From RUG572 sp964386385 (GTDB taxonomy: Bacteria; Verrucomicrobiota; Kiritimatiellia; RFP12; UBA1067), in the NCBI GenBank assembly GCA_964386385.1, contig CAYLRN010000008.1, positions 69,945 through 133,944 of the forward strand: 64,000 nucleotides of DNA, in the 5' to 3' direction. This document shows, piece by piece, positions 1-6,568 of the stretch (the first letter of the stretch is position 1; each line of letters begins with the position of its first letter). Under the pieces are notes generated by a model. That model saw nothing but the letters and a program-made list of their open reading frames with translations. It had not been told where the DNA came from and did no database searches. A program made the position numbers and the translations under genes.

Positions 1-23
1 CGCTCGTTCGCCTTTTCAGCCAC

Positions 24-52
24 GGCGGCGGACGGGGACGTCCGCCCTCCCA
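24..52 (-). repeat. GGGAGGGCGG-type palindromic element
   Basis: A seven-base stem (GGCGGAC at 27-33 with GTCCGCC at 40-46) is followed by a GGGAGGG tail when read on the minus strand. It resembles the GGTAGGGCG palindromes found inside genes elsewhere in this window. It lies outside any gene, downstream of the dedA stop. Bases 1-88 hold nothing else I recognise. Confidence 0.55.
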
Positions 53-88
53 AGCCAGCCCCAACCGCTGACCTATGGCAATTGTCCG

Positions 89-757
89 CTAGCTGCGTCT
101 GCGCATGACGAGTTTGGAAATGGCGACGTAGCCGCCGCCGAGGGCGAGGGCGCCGGCTATGATCCAGACGAGGTTCGCGTCGATCGCCGCCTTGCCCTTG
201 TGCACGAGCTCGAGGTATGTGATGTCGCCGGCGGAGCGTCCGATCGCGTAGCCGGCCAGCGCCAGCAGGACGGTCCATATCCCGGCACCGAGCCCGGTGC
301 AGACGGTGAACCTGCCGAGCGGCATCCGGGCGAGTCCGGCGGGGATGGAGATGAGCTGGCGGATGACGGGGACCAGACGGCAGACGAACGTCGTCGCCGC
401 TCCGTACTTGTTGAACACCTCGCACGAGCGGTCGAGGGCTTCGGGCTTCAGGAAGAACCAGCGTCCGTACTTCCGCAGGAACGGCTCGCCGAGTTTTGCG
501 GAGAGGTAGTAGTTGAAGTAGGCTCCGGCGAGAGAGCCCAGAAGGCCGGCCAGGCACGAGAGGGCGAGGTCCGTGACGGGCGCGTGGAGCGTGAGCTCTC
601 CGCGGGCGGCGAGGAATCCGGCGGGAATCATGACGATTTCGCTGGGGAAGGGGATGAAGGAGCTTTCGACTGCCATGAAGAAGAATATGAGCAGATAGCC
701 CCAGACCGGGGCGAAGGCGGCGATGGCGTCGAGATGGGCGGCGAGGGCGTCGAGCAT
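89..757 (-). CDS. DedA/SNARE-associated family inner-membrane protein
   Basis: A 222-residue polytopic membrane protein of the DedA (PF09335) family, whose members are implicated in undecaprenyl-phosphate or phospholipid flipping and envelope homeostasis. The family signature is visible: ESSFIPFPSE near residues 31-40, a conserved Gly-rich second helix, and the later RLVPVIRQL plus AGLARM motifs containing the two conserved arginines. Hydrophobic segments occur near residues 17-30, 62-80, 150-170 and 195-215. Its length is typical. It lies 78 bases downstream of the tRNA thiolase gene on the same strand and is probably cotranscribed with it. The exact substrate cannot be told from sequence. 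Confidence 0.9.
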   Translation of the reverse strand: MLDALAAHLDAIAAFAPVWGYLLIFFFMAVESSFIPFPSEIVMIPAGFLAARGELTLHAPVTDLALSCLAGLLGSLAGAYFNYYLSAKLGEPFLRKYGRWFFLKPEALDRSCEVFNKYGAATTFVCRLVPVIRQLISIPAGLARMPLGRFTVCTGLGAGIWTVLLALAGYAIGRSAGDITYLELVHKGKAAIDANLVWIIAGALALGGGYVAISKLVMRRRS

Positions 758-835
758 GGGATGTGTCTTCCTTGTGTGTGCGTTTTGCCGTGTGCGCTTT
801 TTGCCTTGGGGAGGGCGCGCTGCGTGGCGGATGGG

Positions 836-1843
836 CTAGAGGATCTGGAAACGGAGGTATTCGTCGCGTGAGTAGGGGCGCGGGACGGTCGTTTCCGCGG
901 TGGACGTCCCGGTCGTGGTCTTGACGACGATTTCGCCGTCGAAGCGGTCGAACTTGCTCCATGCGCATACGATTCCCATGGCGAGGCGGAGGTCCGCCTC
1001 CGAGGCGACGCGGGGGAGAAGGGCGGTGGGGCCGGGGACGGACACGGGGGCGACAAGGACGTCCGACGGAGTGCGGAGGCCTTCGAGCGTCCTGTTGTCG
1101 GCGGCGTCGCGTCCGAGAATCACGGACGTCCCGTCGGGAAGACGGAAGCGGCGCGACATGTTCAGGAGTTCGACAAGGCGGCGTTCGCGCAGCCCCTCGT
1201 GGTCGAGGAGGTCTTTCAGCCGGCGGCCGAATCCCTTTTCCGTCAGCTTGCATCCGCCGGCGGGCGAAGGGTAGTCCACGAGGCCGTAGCCTTTGGCGAG
1301 TTCCATCTGCGCCTCGCGCCGCCGCCCGGAGAGGCCGAGCAGCCTGGAGCGGTCCAGTTTCCCCTCCGTCTCCGGTATCGTGGGATCGAGCAGGAGGGCG
1401 CTCAGTGGGCGGACGAGGCGGCCCTCCATGCCGGAGCATTTGCACACGACGCCGAGGGACTGCCGGTTCTGTGACATGGGGCGCTGGTTGAGGACTTCGC
1501 CGGTGGAGACGAAGTCGAAGCCCATTTCGCGCATCATCTCGCCCGCCCTTGCGATCATCCTCGCATGGCAGTCGATGCATGGGTTCATCGCGCCGCCGAA
1601 GCCGTGCGGCGGGTTCTCGACGAGTGCGATTTCGTCGTCGGTGAAGTCGACGACGTGCAACTTCAGCTTCAGGGCCTCGGCGGCCTTTCGCGCGGAGTCG
1701 GCGGAGAAGAACGGCGTCTCGAAGACGACGCCCTCCACGTCCGCTCCGGCGTCCCGCAGGACGCACACGCCGAGCTGTGAATCAAGTCCGCCCGAAACGA
1801 GGGCAAGACCGCGGCATTTTTTGGTATAATCCTTCTGTTCCAT
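836..1843 (-). CDS. PP-loop tRNA thiolation enzyme with C-terminal NFACT-R-like domain
   Basis: 335 residues. The N-terminal PP-loop ATP-pyrophosphatase motif SGGLDS is at residues 17-22, and a CIDCH motif follows near residue 82, as in MnmA/ThiI-type sulfur-insertion enzymes. The last third (about 240-315) contains VILGRDAADN and a VPGPTALL segment that resemble the NFACT-R (DUF814) RNA-binding fold. PP-loop plus NFACT-R proteins are annotated as tRNA 4-thiouridine or 2-thiouridine synthases, so tRNA thiolation is the likely role, but the modified position is unknown. The reading frame stays open well upstream, but ATG at 1843 is preferred because the family motif follows closely and a promoter sits directly in front. 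It is divergent from the small gene at 1862. Confidence 0.75.
   Translation of the reverse strand: MEQKDYTKKCRGLALVSGGLDSQLGVCVLRDAGADVEGVVFETPFFSADSARKAAEALKLKLHVVDFTDDEIALVENPPHGFGGAMNPCIDCHARMIARAGEMMREMGFDFVSTGEVLNQRPMSQNRQSLGVVCKCSGMEGRLVRPLSALLLDPTIPETEGKLDRSRLLGLSGRRREAQMELAKGYGLVDYPSPAGGCKLTEKGFGRRLKDLLDHEGLRERRLVELLNMSRRFRLPDGTSVILGRDAADNRTLEGLRTPSDVLVAPVSVPGPTALLPRVASEADLRLAMGIVCAWSKFDRFDGEIVVKTTTGTSTAETTVPRPYSRDEYLRFQIL
1821..1830 (+). promoter_or_regulatory. Extended -10 promoter (TTGGTATAAT)
   Basis: A perfect TATAAT at 1825-1830 preceded by TGG lies 31 bases before the ATG at 1862. It overlaps the first codons of the divergent thiolase gene. I see no clear -35 box. The same TGGTATAAT pattern recurs before other genes in the window. 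Confidence 0.55.
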
Positions 1844-1851
1844 TTGCGAAG

Positions 1852-1880
1852 AGTTTACACGATGAAATCTGTTTTGGCAA
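1852..1880 (-). promoter_or_regulatory. Sigma70-type promoter of the tRNA thiolase gene
   Basis: On the minus strand TTGCCA (1875-1880) and TAAACT (1852-1857) are separated by exactly 17 bases, with TG just before the -10. Only 8 bases separate the -10 from the ATG at 1843, so the transcript would be leaderless or nearly so. Confidence 0.5.
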
Positions 1881-2170
1881 TGATATGTGCGTCGTCGTTT
1901 GCGATAAGCCCGATTCCGCATGAGGACGCGCCGCTTGAGCCGTCCATTCAGAACGAGGTGGACCATGCCGTCGACCTGGCCGAGGGCTGGCTTGCAGTCC
2001 ACGCCGGCACCAACTCGCCGGCGGGCGGCGACTTCTTCGGCACGAACGGCATGACGCGGACGGGAATGGCCCTGAAGCTGCTGCGCCTGCAGCGTTCGGG
2101 CGGATATTGGACGACGAACACGAACGACGCGCCGACGAAGCTGGCCGTCTCCATCCTGAAGGGACTTTGA
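1862..2170 (+). CDS. Small hypothetical protein with possible signal peptide
   Basis: 102 residues, not recognised. The first 15 or so residues (MKSVLAMICASSFAIS) look like a weak signal peptide, followed by a helical stretch (VDHAVDLAEGWLAVHAG) and a basic LKLLRLQR segment. It has its own extended -10 promoter 31 bases upstream, and lgt begins four bases after its stop, so the two are probably cotranscribed. The divergent arrangement with the tRNA thiolase and the tight spacing to lgt argue that it is a real gene. An in-frame start nine codons earlier (MRRVYTMKS) is possible but would not leave room for the promoter leader. Confidence 0.55.
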   Translation: MKSVLAMICASSFAISPIPHEDAPLEPSIQNEVDHAVDLAEGWLAVHAGTNSPAGGDFFGTNGMTRTGMALKLLRLQRSGGYWTTNTNDAPTKLAVSILKGL

Positions 2171-2173
2171 CAT

Positions 2174-3013
2174 ATGCATCCTGACCTGTTTTCACTAGGG
2201 CCGTTCCACGTGAAGACGTACGGCCTCTGCATGGCGCTTGGCTTTCTCGCGGCCTGGCAGGCGCTGGCGTGGCTCTGCCGGCGCGCGGGACGCAAGACCG
2301 AGCCGATGTCCAATCTGCTGATGCTGATGATGGTAAGCGGGGTGGTCGGTTCGCGCGCCGCGTACGTGATCGAGCACTGGGGCGCGGAGTTCGCGAACCA
2401 TCCGGAGCGGATCGTCCGCGTCGACCAGGGCGGGCTGATGTTCTACGGCGGGCTGATTCTCGCCGTGCTAGTCTTCTTCGCATGGTGCTTCGTGAAGCGC
2501 GAGCGGATTCTGCCGCTTGCGGACATGCTCACCGCCGTCATTCCGCTCGGCCACGCGTTCGGGCGCGTCGGATGCTTCTTCTTCGGCTGCTGCTACGGGC
2601 GCGTCTCGTCGTCGCCGTGCGCGGTCTCGTTCCCGCGGGCGTCGCCTGCGTGGTACGAGCAGGTGAACGCGGGGATGCTGCCGCCGTCCGCCGCGCGGTC
2701 GCTCGCCGTCCTGCCGACGCAGCTCTTCGAGTCCGCCGCCGTGCTCGCGCTCTTCGCGGCTCTCCTGCTGCTCCATCGCCGCTTCGCGCAGACGCGGGCC
2801 GGCCTCGTCTCCGGCTGCTATTTCATCGGCTACGCCTGCATCCGCTTCATGCTGGAGGTCCTGCGCGGCGACCCGCGCGCCGCCGTCGGCCCGTTTTCGA
2901 TAAGCCAGACGATTTCGATCGCGCTCCTCTTCCTTGGCGGCGCCCTCGTCCTTCTTGCGTTCAGGACGAAGCCCGCCCTCCCGCCGCCCGGAAATTCCGC
3001 CGCAGCCCGTTGA
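2174..3013 (+). CDS. lgt: Prolipoprotein diacylglyceryl transferase
   Basis: A 279-residue polytopic inner-membrane enzyme that transfers diacylglycerol from phosphatidylglycerol to the lipobox cysteine, the first step of lipoprotein maturation. Recognition rests on the N-terminal pattern PDLFSLGPFHVKTYGLC, the central GHAFGRVGCFFFGCCYG signature (about residues 126-142) with the catalytic-region arginine, the PTQLFES segment, and RGDPRA near residue 234, all in the usual order. Length is typical. Seven or so hydrophobic segments are apparent. It starts four bases after the preceding small gene. It implies that lipoproteins are made, in keeping with a diderm envelope. Confidence 0.93.
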   Translation: MHPDLFSLGPFHVKTYGLCMALGFLAAWQALAWLCRRAGRKTEPMSNLLMLMMVSGVVGSRAAYVIEHWGAEFANHPERIVRVDQGGLMFYGGLILAVLVFFAWCFVKRERILPLADMLTAVIPLGHAFGRVGCFFFGCCYGRVSSSPCAVSFPRASPAWYEQVNAGMLPPSAARSLAVLPTQLFESAAVLALFAALLLLHRRFAQTRAGLVSGCYFIGYACIRFMLEVLRGDPRAAVGPFSISQTISIALLFLGGALVLLAFRTKPALPPPGNSAAAR

Positions 3014-3038
3014 CGTCTCCCTGCGTTTTTGATATCCT
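3010..3038 (+). promoter_or_regulatory. Promoter of the rpsO-pnp operon
   Basis: TTGACG (3010-3015) and TATCCT (3033-3038) are separated by 17 bases and overlap the end of lgt. The leader to rpsO would be about 145 bases. It is G-rich enough to fold, and S15 leaders are autoregulated in several bacteria, but I cannot identify a specific S15-binding structure here. Confidence 0.5.
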
Positions 3039-3191
3039 ACCCGTCATTCCTGCGACCGTCTTAGGAGTTTTCTCCCCGTTGCGGGCGTCCGCCAGTCTCT
3101 GCGGATGTTCGGGCTTTGCTTGCGTATGCTTGCATCGGGTGGATTGCGGCCGGTTGCGGATCAGTCATACAAAACGAAAGTTCGAGCAGAA

Positions 3192-3455
3192 ATGAAGAAT
3201 ATCGACAAAGCGGCCATTCGTTCCGAGTTCCAGCGCCACGATCGCGACACGGGGTCTTCCGAAGTCCAGATCGCCACGCTCACGAAGAAGATCCAGCTCC
3301 TCACCGAACACCTCAAGGCGAACAAGCAGGACAACTCGTCCCGCTACGGCCTCATCCGCATGGTGAGCAAGCGCCGCAAGCTCCTCAACTATCTCAAGCG
3401 CGAAGACGAGGCGAAGTACAGGGAAGTCATCGCGAAGCTCGGCCTCCGCCGCTAA
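3192..3455 (+). CDS. rpsO: 30S ribosomal protein S15
   Basis: 87 residues, the normal length for S15, which binds 16S rRNA helices 20-22 early in 30S assembly. Family hallmarks are visible: HDRDTGSSEVQIATLT (residues 16-31), the HLKANKQDNSSRYGL loop with the conserved His/Asp/Ser residues, and MVSKRRKLLNYLK near the C-terminus. The frame is open upstream, but only the ATG at 3192 fits the conserved N-terminus. pnp follows after 18 bases, the classic rpsO-pnp arrangement. Confidence 0.97.
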   Translation: MKNIDKAAIRSEFQRHDRDTGSSEVQIATLTKKIQLLTEHLKANKQDNSSRYGLIRMVSKRRKLLNYLKREDEAKYREVIAKLGLRR

Positions 3456-3473
3456 CGCCGGGGAATCAATCCA

Positions 3474-5594
3474 ATGCAGAACGCAAAGCAGTTCAAGGTC
3501 GAGATCGCCGGCCAGGATCTCGTCTTCGAGACGGGGCTTCTGGCCCGGCAGGCGGCCGGCGCGGTGTCGTGCTCCTACGGCGACACGACGGTCTTCACGG
3601 CCGTCACGAACACGGACACGCCCCGCGAGGGCATCGACTTCTTCCCGCTCCAGTGCGAGTACCGCGAGAAGTTCTACGCGGCGGGCAAGTTCCCCGGCGG
3701 CTTCTTCAAGCGCGAGGCGCGTCCGTCGAGCAAGGAGATCCTGACGGCGCGCATGTGCGACCGCCCGATCCGTCCGCTCTTCCCCGACGGCTACTACAAC
3801 GACGTGCAGGTCAACTCCACGCTCATCCAGTCCGATGGCACGCGCGAGGCCGACTTCCTGGCGGTCAACGCCTCCTCGGCGGCGCTCCACGTCAGCGACA
3901 TCCCGTTCATGGGTCCGATCGGCTGCGTCCGCATCGGCCGCGTAGACGGGCAGTGGGTCATCAACCCCACGCACGAGCAGAAGGCGAAGAGCGACGTGGA
4001 CCTTCTCTACGCCGGCATCCGCGGCAAGTTCCTGATGATGGAAGGCTCCGCCTCCGAAGTCTCCGACGAGGACTTCCTTGCGGCGCTCAAGCGCGCACAC
4101 GAGGAGGTCGAGAAGATCATCGACTGCCAGATCGAGATGCGCCGCGCCCTTGGCAAGCCGGACAAGGAAATCAAGGACGTCCCGCAGCCCGCCGACAAGA
4201 TGGACTTCATGCGCCAGGAGGGCGGAGAGGCCCTTGCGGCCGCGCTGCTCATCAAGGGCAAGCTGGAGCGTCAGGGCAAGGTCGGCGCGATCAAGGAGGA
4301 CCTTCTCAAGAAGGTCTCCGAGAAGTGGCCGGAGATCGACGCCGTCGGCTTCGTGCACCTCTTCGACGCGCTGGAGATCGAGACCGTCCGCAAAAACGTC
4401 CTCGAAAAGGGGCTTCGCATCGACGGCCGCGCCCGCGACGAGATTCGCCCGCTCGACGCCCAGGTGGGCGTCCTGCCGCGCCTCCACGGCTCGTCCGTCT
4501 TCTCCCGCGGCGAGACCCAGTCGTTCGCTACGGTCACGCTCGGCTCGAAGAAGGACGCGCAGGAACTGGACTCCGCCACTGGCGGCCCCACCAGCCAGCG
4601 CTTCATCCTCCACTACAACTTCCCGCCCTACTGCACCGGCGAAGTCGGCCGCCTCGGCTCGACGGGCCGCCGCGAAATCGGCCACGGCGCCCTCGCCGAG
4701 CGTTCGATCGCGGAGGTGCTGCCGGACGAATTCCCGTATTCGATCCGCGTCGTCTCCGAGATCATGGGCTCCAACGGCTCCTCGTCGATGGCGTCCGTCT
4801 GCAACGGCTGCCTCGCGCTCATGGACGCGGGCGTCCCGCTGAAGCGCACGGTCGCCGGCATCTCGATCGGCCTCTTCACGAACGACGACCAGTCCCAGAA
4901 GGTGCTCGTCACCGACATCCTCGGCGCGGAAGACCACTGCGGCGACATGGACTTCAAGGTCGCCGGGACGAAGAAGGGCATCACCGGCTTCCAGGTGGAC
5001 CTCAAGCTCCGCGGCCTCACGTGGGATCTCGTCGAGGGCGCCATCAGGCAGGCCCACGACGCCCGTCTGAAGATCATCGACTTCATGGAGTCCGTCATCC
5101 CCGCGCCGCGCGAACAGCTCAACAAGTACGCGCCCCGCATGGAGGTCGTGCGCATCCCCGCCGACAAGATCGGCGCGCTCATCGGCAAGGGCGGCGAGAC
5201 GATCAAGGGCATCTGCGAGAAGACCGGCGCCCAGATCGACATCGAGGAGGTCGGCAGCGAGGGCGTCGTCACGATCATGGCCACCTCCGCGGACATGATG
5301 GCCGCGGCGAAGACCGAGGTCAGCGCCGTCACGGCCGAGGCCGAGCCCGGCAGGGTCTACGAGGGCGTCGTCACCGGCATCAAGGAATTCGGCGCGTTCG
5401 TCGAAATCCTCCCCGGCAAGGACGGCCTCTGCCACATCTCCGAGCTCAGCGACAAGCGCGTTCCGAGCGTGGACGCCGTGTGCAAGGTCGGCGACAAGAT
5501 GCGCGTCAAGTGCATCGGCGTCGACGAGCGCGGCCGCATCAAGCTCAGCCGCAAGGCCGCGATGGCCGAGGCCGACGCCCAGGCGAACGCCTGA
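3474..5594 (+). CDS. pnp: Polyribonucleotide nucleotidyltransferase (PNPase)
   Basis: 706 residues, full length. PNPase degrades RNA 3' to 5' phosphorolytically and works in the cytoplasm, often in a degradosome. Domain order is canonical: a first RNase PH domain with PSSKEIL and CDRPIRPLFP near residues 80-105, an all-helical linker, a second RNase PH domain with GETQSFATVTLG and MGSNGSSSMASVCNG (about 340-455), a KH domain whose IGKGGETIKGI loop is near residue 566, and an S1 domain (about 625-690) with GAFVEILPGKDGLCHISELS. It follows rpsO with a short gap and is read with it. Confidence 0.97.
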   Translation: MQNAKQFKVEIAGQDLVFETGLLARQAAGAVSCSYGDTTVFTAVTNTDTPREGIDFFPLQCEYREKFYAAGKFPGGFFKREARPSSKEILTARMCDRPIRPLFPDGYYNDVQVNSTLIQSDGTREADFLAVNASSAALHVSDIPFMGPIGCVRIGRVDGQWVINPTHEQKAKSDVDLLYAGIRGKFLMMEGSASEVSDEDFLAALKRAHEEVEKIIDCQIEMRRALGKPDKEIKDVPQPADKMDFMRQEGGEALAAALLIKGKLERQGKVGAIKEDLLKKVSEKWPEIDAVGFVHLFDALEIETVRKNVLEKGLRIDGRARDEIRPLDAQVGVLPRLHGSSVFSRGETQSFATVTLGSKKDAQELDSATGGPTSQRFILHYNFPPYCTGEVGRLGSTGRREIGHGALAERSIAEVLPDEFPYSIRVVSEIMGSNGSSSMASVCNGCLALMDAGVPLKRTVAGISIGLFTNDDQSQKVLVTDILGAEDHCGDMDFKVAGTKKGITGFQVDLKLRGLTWDLVEGAIRQAHDARLKIIDFMESVIPAPREQLNKYAPRMEVVRIPADKIGALIGKGGETIKGICEKTGAQIDIEEVGSEGVVTIMATSADMMAAAKTEVSAVTAEAEPGRVYEGVVTGIKEFGAFVEILPGKDGLCHISELSDKRVPSVDAVCKVGDKMRVKCIGVDERGRIKLSRKAAMAEADAQANA

Positions 5595-5629
5595 ACGGCG
5601 ACTGCGTGAAGCGACAAGGAATCGAAGAC

Positions 5630-6451
5630 ATGAAAATCCTCGAAATGCCCTGCACGAAGGGCTTCATGCAGCTCGCCCAGGACGGCGTGGACAAGGGCTG
5701 GCACGAGATGAACGGCGGCAACCTCAGCTACCGTCTCACGAAGGCCGAGGCCGAGAACGTCAAGTCCGAGACGGGCAGCCCTTCCGGCGACTGGATGGAC
5801 ATCTACGAGTCCGTCCCGAAGCTGGCGGGCGAGTTCTTCATGGTCACGCGCACGACCGGCTACATGCGCAACGTGATGCGCAATCCGGAAAATGCATTCG
5901 GAATCGTCGAAATCGACGGGACCGGCACGAAGTTCCGCATCTGGTGGGGACTTGACAACGGCGGTCGCCCGACGAGCGAGTTCCCCAGCCATCTCAAGAA
6001 CCACGAGGTCAAGCTGGAGCTGACCGGCGGCGAGCATCGCGTGATCTACCACGCGCATCCCGTCAACCTCATCGCCCTCACGTTCACGCTGCCGCCCACG
6101 GACAAGGCGTTCACCCGCGCCCTCTGGGAAGTGATGACGGAATGCCCCGTCATATTTCCGGAAGGGGTCGGCGTCGTGCCGTGGATGGTGCCGGGCAAGG
6201 GACCGATCGCGACGGCGACGTCCGCGCTCATGCGCGAGTACAACATCGTCGTGTGGTGCGCCCACGGACTGTTCGTATCCGGCAGGGACTTCGACCGCTG
6301 CTTCGGCCTGATGGACACCGTCGAGAAGGCCGCGCAGATCCGCCTGATCGCCCAGGCCTCCGGCCAGATGGCGAAAAGTCCGATCCAGGACGACCAGCTG
6401 CGCCAGATCGCCCGCGACTTCGGCTTCACGCTGAATCCGAAGTTCCTGTAG
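5630..6451 (+). CDS. rhaD: Rhamnulose-1-phosphate aldolase
   Basis: 273 residues, close to the 274 of Escherichia coli RhaD. This class II aldolase cleaves L-rhamnulose 1-phosphate to dihydroxyacetone phosphate and L-lactaldehyde. Visible motifs are HEMNGGNLSYRL (about 26-37), the zinc-binding HAHPVNLIALT with paired histidines near residue 142, EGVGVVPWMVPG, and the third His in WCAHGLFVSG. ATG at 5630 has an AAGGA ribosome site nine bases upstream. No other rha genes are adjacent, so rhamnose or fucose use must involve genes elsewhere. It is followed by a clear terminator. Confidence 0.92.
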   Translation: MKILEMPCTKGFMQLAQDGVDKGWHEMNGGNLSYRLTKAEAENVKSETGSPSGDWMDIYESVPKLAGEFFMVTRTTGYMRNVMRNPENAFGIVEIDGTGTKFRIWWGLDNGGRPTSEFPSHLKNHEVKLELTGGEHRVIYHAHPVNLIALTFTLPPTDKAFTRALWEVMTECPVIFPEGVGVVPWMVPGKGPIATATSALMREYNIVVWCAHGLFVSGRDFDRCFGLMDTVEKAAQIRLIAQASGQMAKSPIQDDQLRQIARDFGFTLNPKFL

Positions 6452-6473
6452 CGGACCGCGGCGTCCAATGCGA

Positions 6474-6509
6474 AGACCCGTGCGCGATTTCGCGCGCGGG
6501 TCTTTCTTT
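6474..6509 (+). terminator. Intrinsic terminator of rhaD
   Basis: A 13-base-pair stem (6474-6486 with 6491-6503, one G-U pair) has a four-base ATTT loop and is followed by TCTTTCTTT. It begins 22 bases after the rhaD stop and is the cleanest intrinsic terminator in the window. Confidence 0.9.
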
Positions 6510-6534
6510 GGATTCCCCCGCCGACGTGATTTTA

Positions 6535-6543
6535 TGGTAAAAT
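6535..6543 (+). promoter_or_regulatory. Extended -10 promoter (TGGTAAAAT)
   Basis: TGGTAAAAT at 6535-6543 lies just after the rhaD terminator and 25 bases before the hydrolase start at 6569. No convincing -35 box is seen. Confidence 0.5.
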
Positions 6544-6568
6544 CCCTTCAGTACAACTGAAAGGCTAG

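Noticed and set aside
973..1000. GGCGGAGGTCCGCCTCC palindrome in the thiolase gene as another coding repeat
   Set aside because: It lacks the GGTAGGGCG head and spacing and encodes a plausible native segment (ASEADLRLA).
3165..5435. Very long open frame on the minus strand across rpsO and pnp
   Set aside because: It is the antisense mirror of two certain genes; GC-rich codon bias keeps the opposite frame open. Its translation is Asp/Leu/Ala-rich with no domain.
3116..5629. Long plus-strand frame overlapping rpsO and pnp that would fuse to rhaD
   Set aside because: The sequence before 5630 is Arg/Gly/Pro-rich out-of-frame pnp; only the part from ATG 5630 matches RhaD.
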